The notes: a model not told the origin generated them from the letters alone. A stretch of DNA of 10,652 nucleotides from Bryobacterales bacterium (GCA_003164075.1 PLRZ01000473.1:1-10652); one strand, 5' to 3'; positions 1-7,148 are shown, counted from the first letter of the stretch. Numbers and translations: made by a program.

Positions 1-23
1 AATCCCGAAACTGTTTAAGCACC

Positions 24-58
24 CACCGCCTGCCCCACCAGTCGATTCGCCAGGCGAG
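24..58. repeat. Short piece related to the dispersed repeat core
   Basis: The 16-mer CACCGCCTGCCCCACC at 24-39 recurs exactly at 7269-7284 inside the complete palindromic element, and as its reverse complement at 10568-10583 in the second copy. CAGGCGAG at 51-58 also occurs in the element at 7261-7268, but there it comes before the 16-mer rather than after it. I see no terminal TCAGAACT sequence here. This may therefore be a decayed copy, or a relative that shares only the core. It lies just downstream of the glycosyltransferase stop codon. Confidence 0.4.
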
Positions 59-67
59 AGTGTCCAG

Positions 68-2047
68 TTAGATCGGTTTCAGTGTCACCGGCGAACCTAT
101 CGCCAGCCATTGTCCCCAGCCACTTCCCTCATCCCGGGCAATGACATCGATCTCGTCGGGACGTGGACCGGATAAGTCGATTCGAAGAAGGTGCCAGGCC
201 CCCATCACCGGCGGAGGCGACAACCGGACGATTGGCTCCCCGGTGCGATGGTCCAGCACCGTCAGGGACAACCCCGTACAATTGGGCCCCGTGATCAGTG
301 CAATGCCGATTTCCCGCACTCCCTGCACATTGATCGGCCCCAGTTCCATCTCGCCCGTGTTGGAATCTCCGCCCGCCGTGTAAGAGCCATAAAAGCGCGT
401 ATCGATGGCCGGCACGGCAATGCCGGGAAGGCCGTTCTCCACCCACGAGGACAACCGGATGGACCCTGGCGCGAGCGGCTGCGCGGCCCGCAACCACGAT
501 ACGAAATCCGTACCGGGAGCAGGCGGGGCTGGGCTAATCAGCAGGTATCGGAAAGATAGTGCGTGATAAGCAATCAATGTGCTGACGTCATAGCCCTCGA
601 ACACGGACGGGAAATAGCCGATTTCGCGGGCGTTCGTCCGCCGCTTCAACTCCGCCAGATATTTCCGCGTGAAAGAGTCGTGATAGTCCGAGATACGCGC
701 CAGCAACTCACCGTCCACGAATGCCGCCGACTGCATCGCATAGTTCACTTGAACCTCGGTGAGAAGGGGGAGCGCTATGCTAATAACTTTCTGTTCGCTC
801 CGCACAAGTGCATCCTCGTAGCTCCGGGCTCGTTGTTCCGTGCTGGCGCGCATGGCCACAAAGACCAGCTTGCCGGACACCCACAAGGGGACGGCAGCGG
901 TCAACGCCACCAGCGCGATCGACGCCGCGGTCCTGGCTCTCACTGGAATCGTTTCGGCGAGGGCGGTTATCGCAATCGCCGCCAGCAGCGCCATTAGAGG
1001 TGCAATGTGACTCAGGTTCCGTTCGAAAAACACGCGTTGTAACGAGAAATAGGAGAGGTAAAACGCCACGGGACCGCCAATTGCGGCAAGCCACGCGAAC
1101 CGCCTTGACCTGGCGAGCACAAACACTCCGGCCAGCGAAAACAGGCAGAACAGGTATCCCGTGGTTTCCCCAAAATACGAAGCCACCAGCGACAGGCTGT
1201 TCGTGCCATCGACTAAGGCGTGCGGAGGGCCCCCTCCGGCGTATTGGTTGCGTAGGAACTCGACGCCATGCCAATAGGCCGACGGATGGAAGAAGGCGTC
1301 CGGTACTCCGAAAAAGACACCCAGAAGCGTGCAGCCCGCGCAGACTCCGGCTGCCCGAATCGATAGCCGGCGGTCTTCTATGGGAAACAAGAACGCGGCA
1401 GGCACCAGGGCCATGGGGATCAGGGAGAACTTGCAGGCGATCAGCAGTCCGAAACAGAAGGCCGAACATGCCAGGTATCGCATCCGGCCGCGGTGGGCTT
1501 GGAACCGTACCAGACAGAGATACGCCGCCGCTGTAAGTGCGACGACGAACGCTTCAGGGCGAGCGTAGTGAGAGTCCTGGACGAGTAGCGGCATCACGGC
1601 CATGAAGGTCATCGCGATCAGTGCCGTTCCCCGCCCGCACAAGCGCAAGGCGACAAGATAGAAGAGGTAAACGGCTAGTGTGCCTGTCACGGCGGAAAGA
1701 AGCCTGCTCCAGAAAAGCAAATCGGGTTTGCCGTTCGACAGGCTGGAGGCAAGTTCGCTGGCCGTCCCTGCAAGTAAGGCATCGGCGTACAGGTAAGAAG
1801 AGAAGTTGTACAGGTCGACGCGGTAGTCCGGCAGCGACACCGTATGCTTCCAGTTATTGGACCACTCCCCGTGCCAAATGCCCGTGACGACATCCTGTGT
1901 CATTTGCTCGTCAAGCAGAGTGCCAAAAGTTGTGATGCTGACGGTCCGGAACGCCAGAGCGGCAACAAGAATCAATGCTGGCAGCAATAATAAAGCCGAA
2001 GCTGATTCGGGCGCCCTCCCACTGCTCTTGCCGGGTTTAGATTTCAT
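68..2047 (-). CDS. GT-C family membrane glycosyltransferase (GT39/ArnT-like)
   Basis: This 659-residue integral membrane protein is probably a lipid-phosphate-sugar-dependent glycosyltransferase of the GT-C fold. Such enzymes move a sugar from a polyprenyl-phosphate donor to a lipid or protein on the outer face of the inner membrane. The first membrane segment is at about residues 17-36. An acidic pair (D46-E47) follows in the first external loop, where GT39/ArnT-like enzymes carry their catalytic acidic residue. QDSHYARPE (157-165) and ERNLSHIAP (342-350) resemble conserved family loops. Many hydrophobic helices run to about residue 400. After that comes a soluble, beta-rich C-terminal domain (about 400-659) without membrane segments. 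Its length fits the family. The leader before the ATG has no Shine-Dalgarno sequence; instead the sense strand reads CCTCCT seven bases before the start. Donor and acceptor cannot be told from sequence, and no neighbouring sugar or polyprenol genes help. Confidence 0.8.
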   Translation of the reverse strand: MKSKPGKSSGRAPESASALLLLPALILVAALAFRTVSITTFGTLLDEQMTQDVVTGIWHGEWSNNWKHTVSLPDYRVDLYNFSSYLYADALLAGTASELASSLSNGKPDLLFWSRLLSAVTGTLAVYLFYLVALRLCGRGTALIAMTFMAVMPLLVQDSHYARPEAFVVALTAAAYLCLVRFQAHRGRMRYLACSAFCFGLLIACKFSLIPMALVPAAFLFPIEDRRLSIRAAGVCAGCTLLGVFFGVPDAFFHPSAYWHGVEFLRNQYAGGGPPHALVDGTNSLSLVASYFGETTGYLFCLFSLAGVFVLARSRRFAWLAAIGGPVAFYLSYFSLQRVFFERNLSHIAPLMALLAAIAITALAETIPVRARTAASIALVALTAAVPLWVSGKLVFVAMRASTEQRARSYEDALVRSEQKVISIALPLLTEVQVNYAMQSAAFVDGELLARISDYHDSFTRKYLAELKRRTNAREIGYFPSVFEGYDVSTLIAYHALSFRYLLISPAPPAPGTDFVSWLRAAQPLAPGSIRLSSWVENGLPGIAVPAIDTRFYGSYTAGGDSNTGEMELGPINVQGVREIGIALITGPNCTGLSLTVLDHRTGEPIVRLSPPPVMGAWHLLRIDLSGPRPDEIDVIARDEGSGWGQWLAIGSPVTLKPI

Positions 2048-2108
2048 ACCAGGAGGCTCGGTCTTTGAGTGAAAACTCAGTGTACCCGAATTGCTTTGTC
2101 CGCCGTTT

Positions 2109-2196
2109 CTATTTCGGGGACAGGCTACACAACCTCGAAACTCAGTTCCGTTCGCCGATTTGGATTTCGAGGTTGTGTAGCCTGTCCCCGAAATAG
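2109..2196. repeat. Perfect 32-bp inverted repeat (REP-like or terminator hairpin)
   Basis: The arm at 2109-2140 is the exact reverse complement of the arm at 2165-2196, with a 24-nt loop. The arms contain CGGGGACAGGCTACAC and its complement. The right arm ends 2 bp past the TPR gene stop codon, so the hairpin would form at the 3' end of that transcript and could stop transcription or protect the mRNA end. It lies about 60 bp upstream of the glycosyltransferase start. There is no uridine run typical of an intrinsic terminator. The length and perfect pairing suggest a REP/REPIN-type element or a very young MITE. GGGGACAGG-type arms resemble REP sequences known from other bacteria, but I cannot see a RAYT transposase in this window. 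Confidence 0.85.
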
Positions 2197-2198
2197 CC

Positions 2199-4073
2199 CT
2201 ATTGGTCGAGTCCCATGCGCTTCTTCAATGCCACTAGCCTGGGATTGCTCTGCAGGCGTGCGAACACCGGGTGGATGGCGATATTGAGCGCTTGAAATTC
2301 GTGCGCCGCGGCGGAACGCTCCAGCCAGTCGATAGCCGTTTCGTCTTCCCCCAGCATGGCGTGGATCAGGGCGAAGGAATGCATCACGGTACCGGGATCC
2401 TGGGCGTGCCGTTCCAGTTCGTGGAGCAACTTGCGGGCCTCGTCGCGGCGCCCCATGCGCGCCAGGGCCATGGCTTCGTGGAACTGTGCCGGCGGATAGC
2501 GCTTTTCCAGTTCCAGGATGCCGGGCAGTCCCAGCTCGGGGTGGCCTTCGAAGACGTAGGTCAGGTTCGTCATGATGACCGGCGTCAGGGCATTGGGCTG
2601 GCGGGCCGCGAGCATTCGATACGTCTCCCGAGCCTCGCTGTAGCGGCCTTCGAGGTTCCGGCAAAGGGCCAGGTTGTATCTCGCTCCGAACGGGTCCAGT
2701 TCCACGGCGCGCCGCAAGTGCTCGTCAGCCTCCTCGAAACGCCGCCGGTAGATCGCCAGAAAGGCCGCTGTCGTTTCGCCGATGGCCGAGGGCGCCGCGG
2801 CAAGAGAGGCCTCGGCCTCCCGGTCGGCGCCCTTCCAGTCCCACTGGTATTGCATCAGCGCCAGGGCGATGTCCGCGTGCGGTCCGGCGAGCCTTGGGTC
2901 CAGTTCCACGGCCTTCCGCCAGGCGGCCAGGCTGCTCTTCATCTCGTCATCGGTCCGGAAAGCGGTGCCGCGGGCATTGGCCCGGTTCCAGATGGAGACT
3001 CCCAGGTAGGCATAGGCGCTGGCATAGTCCGGATCGCGTTCGATCATATGCCGAAATTCCCGTTCGGCGCGCCCCAGAGATGCGAGAGTCCCACCCTCCA
3101 ATTCGAAAACGCCTCGCAAGTAGCCGTCGTACGCCTCGCTATCGCGCAGGTTGCGCCGTTTGAGGGACGGAACCACCCGGACCCCGAGATTCGCGGCGAC
3201 GTCGGCCGCCAGTGCCGCCTGCACCCCGCCCACGCCCGAAATCGGAAATGTGTAGGTCTTCGACCAGATAGCCGACTGGTCGGACACGCGCTCCAGATGG
3301 ACTACGATCTTGACCAGTTCCCCGTTGCGCTGGACACTGCCTTCCAGCACCGTGGCTACGTTGAGTTGCTTTCCGACGTCCCGGATATCGACATTCCGGC
3401 CCTTGAACTGGAAGGCCGAAGACCGGGCAATCACCCGAATCGTCTTGAGGTGGGCGAGTTCGTCGGTGATCTCGTCGGTCACGCCATCGCTGAAATATTG
3501 GTTCGCCGGATCGGCGCTCAGGTTGACCAGCGGCAGCACCGCGATGGAGGGTGGGCCGGCGTACCATCCGCCCGCCACCAGGACGCCCACGATCGCCGCG
3601 ACGCCGGCCACGCATCCGGCCGCCAGAATGGCCTTTCGAGTGTGCCCCTGAGGACCGGGGGTGGTCTCGGGCTCGGAAACAGCGTTCTCCGTCCCCGCTG
3701 TTGGAGCTTCGGGCAGCCGCCACGCAAACTGCGGAACATAGCCGCCTTTCGGCATGGTAATGATCAGGTTGCCGGATTGTCCCGGACCGGCATAGTATTC
3801 GGACAGCTTGTTGCGTAGCTGGCGGGCTTCCACGCGGACCACCGAGTCAATGCGAGGGTCGTAGCTTCGGTTGCGCCCAAAAACGTCGAGCCCCAGGGGG
3901 TATTCTTTCAGGTCGCCGGCCCGGCCTTCGAGGGCGCGCTCCACCACGTGTCGCAGAAACCGGCTGAGGCGGACGGAATTGAGGAACGCTTTGCTGGCGA
4001 GGACCGCCTCAAGCTCGCGCCGGACCAGTTCCGCGGAAATCGGGGTCGCTACTGAGCCGGGCGGGTCCGCCAT
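2199..4073 (-). CDS. Membrane-anchored TPR protein with TolB-N-like domain
   Basis: This 624-residue protein has a layered design. Residues 11-118 form a conserved N-terminal module with SRFLRHVVE (37-45) and YDPRIDSVVRVEARQLRNKL (71-90). Related proteins carry this module where CadC-like regulators carry a winged helix. One membrane segment follows at about 148-170. Residues 174-300 resemble the TolB-N/FlgO-like domain (IAVLPLVNLSADPANQYFSDG at the start, VLEGSVQRNG near 242-251). The rest (about 311-624) is a series of TPR-like helical pairs ending in FARLQSNPRLVALKKRMGL. Proteins of this design are often mislabelled adenylate cyclase, but no cyclase domain is present. The likely layout is a cytoplasmic N-terminus and a periplasmic TolB-like/TPR part, suggesting a sensor or regulator; target and signal are unknown. 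The chosen ATG has GGAG 11 bases upstream and a good promoter 35 bp upstream. It is read alone; the next gene downstream is separated by the 32-bp inverted repeat. Confidence 0.85.
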   Translation of the reverse strand: MADPPGSVATPISAELVRRELEAVLASKAFLNSVRLSRFLRHVVERALEGRAGDLKEYPLGLDVFGRNRSYDPRIDSVVRVEARQLRNKLSEYYAGPGQSGNLIITMPKGGYVPQFAWRLPEAPTAGTENAVSEPETTPGPQGHTRKAILAAGCVAGVAAIVGVLVAGGWYAGPPSIAVLPLVNLSADPANQYFSDGVTDEITDELAHLKTIRVIARSSAFQFKGRNVDIRDVGKQLNVATVLEGSVQRNGELVKIVVHLERVSDQSAIWSKTYTFPISGVGGVQAALAADVAANLGVRVVPSLKRRNLRDSEAYDGYLRGVFELEGGTLASLGRAEREFRHMIERDPDYASAYAYLGVSIWNRANARGTAFRTDDEMKSSLAAWRKAVELDPRLAGPHADIALALMQYQWDWKGADREAEASLAAAPSAIGETTAAFLAIYRRRFEEADEHLRRAVELDPFGARYNLALCRNLEGRYSEARETYRMLAARQPNALTPVIMTNLTYVFEGHPELGLPGILELEKRYPPAQFHEAMALARMGRRDEARKLLHELERHAQDPGTVMHSFALIHAMLGEDETAIDWLERSAAAHEFQALNIAIHPVFARLQSNPRLVALKKRMGLDQ

Positions 4074-4107
4074 AATGCCAGATGCTCCGAAATGAGCAGG
4101 TTTTCAG

Positions 4108-4135
4108 TGTATAAAAGCGTGTTGCCTACCGTCAA
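4108..4135 (-). promoter_or_regulatory. Sigma-70-like promoter for the TPR gene
   Basis: Read on the minus strand, TTGACG (4130-4135) and TATACA (4108-4113) are 16 bp apart. Both are close to the -35 and -10 consensus. A transcript would start near 4101 and give a leader of about 28 nt before the ATG at 4073. It is predicted from sequence only. Confidence 0.6.
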
Positions 4136-4223
4136 ACTGCGCGGAAGGGGCTCTTCCCATCCGCCGGGTGCTTACTCGGACTGGGGGAAGTAGCGCTAAA
4201 TAGGCTTGTGGGGCGGCAATCAT

Positions 4224-4257
4224 GCCCGCAGCCGGCTTTCAGCCGGCTCTTTCGGGC
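4224..4257. repeat. Palindromic hairpin with paired AGCCGGCT
   Basis: AGCCGGCT occurs twice (4230-4237 and 4241-4248) around TTC. Because the 8-mer is its own reverse complement, the two copies form a perfect hairpin. Outer arms GCCCG (4224-4228) and CGGGC (4253-4257) lengthen the stem across a small internal loop. A very similar hairpin lies after nuoM at 6018-6034, which suggests a dispersed repeat family rather than a gene-specific site. Confidence 0.6.
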
Positions 4258-4448
4258 TCAACGCGAGTCTTCCCACCCGCCGAACGCCGCCTGAAAGGCC
4301 TCCCCAGAGGGGGCCCCGGCCAAGATTGGCTGCCCCACGCGCGGTCCGGCACCGATTGCCCCAAAACGGATAAGCACCCCAGCCGCCGTGCCGCCATCCT
4401 CCTCGCCCTTAGTGGTGATAATATGGGCCTTAATCCGAAGCTGTCATT

Positions 4449-5993
4449 ATGGACCACATTCTGTCGATTGTTCTGCTCACGCCGTTGGCCGGGCTGCTGG
4501 TGCTGCTGTTCATTCCCTCGTCGAATGCGCGCGCCATCAAGCTCTGGGCCAATGCGATCTCCTTCGTGGGCTTCCTGGTCTCCGTGCCGCTGGCCATCCG
4601 GTTCGATCCCGGCAAAGATTTCCAATTCGTCGAAAGGGCGGCCTGGATCCCCAGTCTGGGCGCCTCATACCACATCGGAATCGACGGTCTGGGCCTGCTG
4701 CTGGTGATGCTCACCACGCTGATCGGCTTCATCGCCGTGCTTTCCAGTTGGAATGCCATTCAGGAGCGGCTCAAGGAATACTACGCCTTCTTTCTGGTGC
4801 TGCAGGTGGGCATGCTGGGCGTCTTCATGGCGCTCGATTTCCTGCTGTTTTTCATGTTTTGGGAATCCGTGCTGGTGCCCATGTATTTCATCATCGCCAT
4901 TTGGGGCGGCCAGCGCCGCGGCTACGCTTCCATCAAGTTCATGGTCTACACGCTGGCAGGCAGCGTGCTGATGTTTCTGGGCATCCTGTACCTTTATTCG
5001 CAGCACCTTGCGCAGTTCGGGACGCCCAGTTTCGATATCGCCGAACTGATGCGCACGCAAATCCCCGCGGGTGCTCAGTGGTGGGTTTTCTGGGCCTTCT
5101 TCGTGGGATTCGCCGTGAAGGTGCCCATGTTTCCGTTCCACACCTGGCTGCCCGACGCGCACACCGAGGCGCCCACGGCCGGTTCCGTCATCCTGGCCAG
5201 CGTCCTGCTGAAGATGGGGACTTACGGATTTCTGCGGTTCTCCATCCCGCTGCTGCCCGATGCGGCCAAGAACCCGAGAGTCATCCTCATCGTTTCCCTC
5301 CTTTCGATCATCGGCATTGTGTACGGCGCGCTGGCGTCGCTCATGCAAAAGGATTGGAAGAAGCTGGTGGCCTACTCGTCGGTGAGCCATCTGGGCTTCT
5401 GCACGCTCGGCATTTTCGCGCTCAACCCGGCGGGCATCTCCGGCTCGATCCTGCAGCAGATCAACCACGGTATCTCCACCGGCATGCTCTTTCTGATTGT
5501 CGGGGTGGTATACGAGCGGCGCCACACGCGCGATATCGCCGAGTACGGCGGTCTGCTGAAGGTGATGCCCATCTTCACGCTGATCTTCGGACTGGCCATG
5601 CTGAGCTCCATGGGCATGCCGCCGCTCAACGGCTTCATCGGCGAAATCACCATTCTGCAGGGCGCCTACCTGGCGAGCTTCAACTGGGCCTTTTGGGGCG
5701 CCGTGGGAATCGCGCTGGGCGCGGCTTATCTGCTGTGGCTGTTCCAGCGGACCACGCTGGGCGAGGTAAAGGAGAAGAACAGTTTGCTCCAGGACCTCTC
5801 CTGGCGCGAAATCGCGGTCTTCCTGCCGCTGGTGGCATGGGCTTTCTGGATCGGGCTGAACCCGCAGCCGTATTTCAAGGTTCTGGACCGCTCGGTGGCG
5901 CAGATTGTCGAGCGCGTGCATCCCGGATATTATGCCCGGCAGCATCTACCCAATCCGCTGGAACAGAGCGGCCCTCGCGCGGCGTTGCGGTAG
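4449..5993 (+). CDS. nuoM: NADH-quinone oxidoreductase subunit M
   Basis: This 514-residue polytopic membrane protein matches the antiporter-like M subunit of respiratory complex I, which pumps protons while electrons pass from NADH to quinone. The key channel residues are present: Glu139 in FWESVLVPMYF, Lys224 in GFAVKVPMFPFHTWLPDAH, Lys255 in LLKMGTYGFLRF and Glu399 in GFIGEITI. By motif context these correspond to E. coli NuoM Glu144, Lys234, Lys265 and Glu407. KDWKKLVAYSSVSHLGF (301-317) is another family signature, and the length is normal. The ATG at 4449 gives a standard NuoM N-terminus, but no clear Shine-Dalgarno sequence precedes it. No nuoL, nuoN or other complex I gene lies beside it: upstream is a divergent TPR gene and downstream a toxin-antitoxin pair. 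It may be a solitary or second copy serving a complex encoded elsewhere. MrpD- or HyfF-type antiporter subunits are less likely given the NuoM-like motifs. Confidence 0.93.
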   Translation: MDHILSIVLLTPLAGLLVLLFIPSSNARAIKLWANAISFVGFLVSVPLAIRFDPGKDFQFVERAAWIPSLGASYHIGIDGLGLLLVMLTTLIGFIAVLSSWNAIQERLKEYYAFFLVLQVGMLGVFMALDFLLFFMFWESVLVPMYFIIAIWGGQRRGYASIKFMVYTLAGSVLMFLGILYLYSQHLAQFGTPSFDIAELMRTQIPAGAQWWVFWAFFVGFAVKVPMFPFHTWLPDAHTEAPTAGSVILASVLLKMGTYGFLRFSIPLLPDAAKNPRVILIVSLLSIIGIVYGALASLMQKDWKKLVAYSSVSHLGFCTLGIFALNPAGISGSILQQINHGISTGMLFLIVGVVYERRHTRDIAEYGGLLKVMPIFTLIFGLAMLSSMGMPPLNGFIGEITILQGAYLASFNWAFWGAVGIALGAAYLLWLFQRTTLGEVKEKNSLLQDLSWREIAVFLPLVAWAFWIGLNPQPYFKVLDRSVAQIVERVHPGYYARQHLPNPLEQSGPRAALR

Positions 5994-6017
5994 AGTCCCA
6001 AGGATAAGCTAACGACT

Positions 6018-6034
6018 GCCGGCTGATAGCCGGC
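6018..6034. repeat. Palindromic hairpin after nuoM
   Basis: GCCGGCT (6018-6024) and AGCCGGC (6028-6034) form a perfect 7-bp stem with a 3-nt loop, 25 bp past the nuoM stop. It could act as a transcription end point, but no T-run follows (GGGTTGCG). It closely resembles the hairpin at 4230-4248 upstream of nuoM, so a dispersed repeat is at least as likely as a dedicated terminator. Confidence 0.55.
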
Positions 6035-6131
6035 GGGTTGCGATTGCGCCTGAAAGTCTCCTGAAGTGAGCGGCCCTGCGTGCCTCAGTGAGTGTTACGC
6101 GATCTATATTCCCATCTACACTTGACCCTCT

Positions 6132-6148
6132 GTTCCCTTTGTGGGAAC
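6132..6148. promoter_or_regulatory. Possible higBA operator (inverted repeat)
   Basis: GTTCCC (6132-6137) and GGGAAC (6143-6148) form a perfect 6-bp inverted repeat with a 5-nt spacer, immediately upstream of the preferred higB start. HigA-type antitoxins usually repress their own operon by binding such repeats near the promoter. The TATATT at 6105-6110 could be a -10 box, but no convincing -35 is seen. The operator role is inference. Confidence 0.4.
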
Positions 6149-6155
6149 CTTGGGC

Positions 6156-6437
6156 GTGAGGATCGTAACCGAGAAACGGATTCGAGAGTTCGTTGAACGG
6201 GAACCCCGATCCGGTGAGGCGCTGTGGCATTGGGTGGACGTGATCGAATCCGCCGCCTGGAACAACCCGGGAGAACTCAAGGCGACGTTCGGGTCGGCGA
6301 CGTTCGTCGGAGACCTCACGGTGTTCAACATCGGCGGGAACAAATTTCGCATTGCGGCCTTCGTCCACTACCGTGCGCAGATCGTCTACATCAAGCGTTT
6401 CGGCACTCACGAGGAGTACGACAAATGGGAGCTTTAA
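6156..6437 (+). CDS. higB: HigB-type toxin (putative mRNA interferase)
   Basis: This protein of about 93 residues matches the HigB toxin family (RelE-like fold), whose members cut mRNA on the ribosome. Recognisable stretches include RIVTEKRIREFVE at the N-terminus, WNNPGELKATFGSATFVGD in the middle, FNIGGNKFRIAAFVHY, and IVYIKRFGTHEEYDKW near the C-terminus. GTG at 6156 is preferred because it gives the usual HigB start (Met-Arg-Ile) and leaves the inverted repeat 6132-6148 upstream. GTG at 6141 and TTG at 6150 are in-frame alternatives. No start has a strong Shine-Dalgarno sequence, which would fit low toxin translation. The gene overlaps the preferred start of the antitoxin by 13 nt, the usual toxin-first higBA order. 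Family assignment is firm; activity is inferred. Confidence 0.87.
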   Translation: MRIVTEKRIREFVEREPRSGEALWHWVDVIESAAWNNPGELKATFGSATFVGDLTVFNIGGNKFRIAAFVHYRAQIVYIKRFGTHEEYDKWEL

Positions 6438-6841
6438 CGACTGGTTTCGATATGAAGCGGTACGGGCGACTGCTGGCGAAGGCCTCGCCTCGTGTCATTG
6501 CAACCGATCGGGAACGGGACCGGGCGGTTGCGATTGTGGAGTCTCTGCTGGAAAAGGGGGAGCGCAATATGACGCCCGAAGAGGATGCCCTGCTGAGTCT
6601 CGTTACGAATCTGATCCGGGATTACGAGACCGGCGTCTATCCGCCGCGGGAGAAATCCAAACCGCATCAAATGGTAGCGTTCCTCCTGGAGCAACGTGGA
6701 CTGTCATCCAAGGACCTCTGGCCGGTCATCGGATCAAAAGGACGGGTATCGGAGATCCTGAGCGGGAAGCGGGACATCAGCAAGGAGCAGGCAAAAACAC
6801 TGGCGGAGTTCTTCCACGTCCGGGCGGATCTGTTTTTCTGA
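6425..6841 (+). CDS. higA: HigA-type antitoxin with helix-turn-helix
   Basis: This 138-residue protein is the likely antitoxin partner of the upstream HigB-type toxin. It would bind and neutralise the toxin and repress the operon. The N-terminal half is helical and charged. The C-terminal half carries an XRE-like helix-turn-helix in the segment from HQMVAFLLEQRGLSSKDLWP through RVSEILSGKRDISKEQAKTL, then AEFFHVRADLFF, a typical HigA ending. ATG at 6425 is chosen because GAGGAG (6411-6416) sits 8 bases upstream and the resulting overlap with higB implies translational coupling. The in-frame ATG at 6452 would give 129 residues (beginning MKRYGRLLAK) and has no Shine-Dalgarno sequence. It faces the 3' end of a tRNA-Glu gene on the other strand. 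Confidence 0.87.
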   Translation: MGALTTGFDMKRYGRLLAKASPRVIATDRERDRAVAIVESLLEKGERNMTPEEDALLSLVTNLIRDYETGVYPPREKSKPHQMVAFLLEQRGLSSKDLWPVIGSKGRVSEILSGKRDISKEQAKTLAEFFHVRADLFF

Positions 6842-7030
6842 GTCCCGGCACATGGGGCTGGGTGGCGCCCCAAAGTCCTGGCGTTTTCACCAGGCCACCA
6901 ATCGTGGCAATCGTGGCAAATATCGGATTCCAGGACGCTTATGTTGCCAGGATTGTTTTCACGTGTGGTGTTTCTGGGGTGCGGCGCGTGGTTGACGGTG
7001 GTTGACGAAGCCCCGTAACTCAAAGAGAAT
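6842..7030. other. Intergenic region with two short tandem duplications
   Basis: This region lies between the antitoxin gene and the tRNA. ATCGTGGCA is repeated in tandem at 6901-6909 and 6910-6918, and GTGGTTGACG at 6988-6997 and 6998-7007. A weak hairpin (GGGGC 6854-6858 with GCCCC 6867-6871) follows the antitoxin stop but lacks a T-run. I see no credible gene here. Confidence 0.5.
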
Positions 7031-7105
7031 TGGTAGCGCTAACGAGAATCGAACCCGTATTTAAGCCTTGAGAGGGCTCTGTCCTAACCGTTAGACGATA
7101 GCGCC
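7031..7105 (-). tRNA. tRNA-Glu (anticodon CTC)
   Basis: The minus strand folds into a complete 75-nt cloverleaf with encoded CCA (7031-7033). The acceptor stem is GGCGCTA with TAGCGCT, and its first pair is a G-U wobble. The D arm is GTCT/GGAC with loop AACGGTTA. The anticodon arm is GAGCC/GGCTT with loop CTCTCAA, giving anticodon CTC (7070-7072) for GAG codons. The T arm is ACGGG/CTCGT with loop TTCGATT. The discriminator base is A. A promoter lies just upstream, so it is probably transcribed alone. Confidence 0.93.
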
Positions 7106-7118
7106 ACGGGGTGCCTTT

Positions 7119-7148
7119 ATTCTACCAAAACTCCCCGCGGACTGACCA
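7119..7148 (-). promoter_or_regulatory. Likely promoter of the tRNA-Glu gene
   Basis: On the minus strand, TGGTCA (7143-7148) and TAGAAT (7119-7124) are separated by 18 bp. The -10 box matches 5 of 6 consensus bases and the -35 box 4 of 6. The -10 box ends 13 bp before the mature tRNA 5' end, a normal distance for a short leader. The -35 box is 9 bp from the edge of the palindromic repeat element. Confidence 0.5.

Larger units (their letters stand above)
4074..4448. other. Intergenic region between divergent TPR gene and nuoM
   Basis: This 375-bp stretch separates two divergently transcribed genes. It holds the TPR promoter (4108-4135) and the AGCCGGCT hairpin (4224-4257). It also has a GC-rich partly symmetric segment near 4299-4317 and an AT-rich GATAAT at 4417-4422 that could be a -10 box for nuoM, although no good -35 sits upstream of it. 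I see no convincing small gene or structured RNA family. Confidence 0.5.

Noticed and set aside
2271..3818. Long plus-strand open frame of 515 codons opposite the TPR gene
   Set aside because: The minus-strand frame has recognisable domains and a promoter; the plus-strand frame has neither and is a composition effect.
4665..5945. Long open frame on the minus strand across nuoM
   Set aside because: It is rich in His, Gln, Glu and Arg, matches no family I know, and lies antisense to a clearly conserved gene in GC-rich DNA.
6901..7007. Short tandem repeats as a possible CRISPR array
   Set aside because: Units are only 9 and 10 nt, directly adjacent without spacers, and each occurs just twice; no cas genes are present.
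4190..7042. GTAGCGCTAA at 4190-4199 repeats the 3' end of the tRNA-Glu gene (7033-7042), as att sites do around an integrated island
   Set aside because: Only 10 nt match, half of it is the palindrome AGCGCT, and no integrase is encoded between the two sites. Chance is the simpler explanation.
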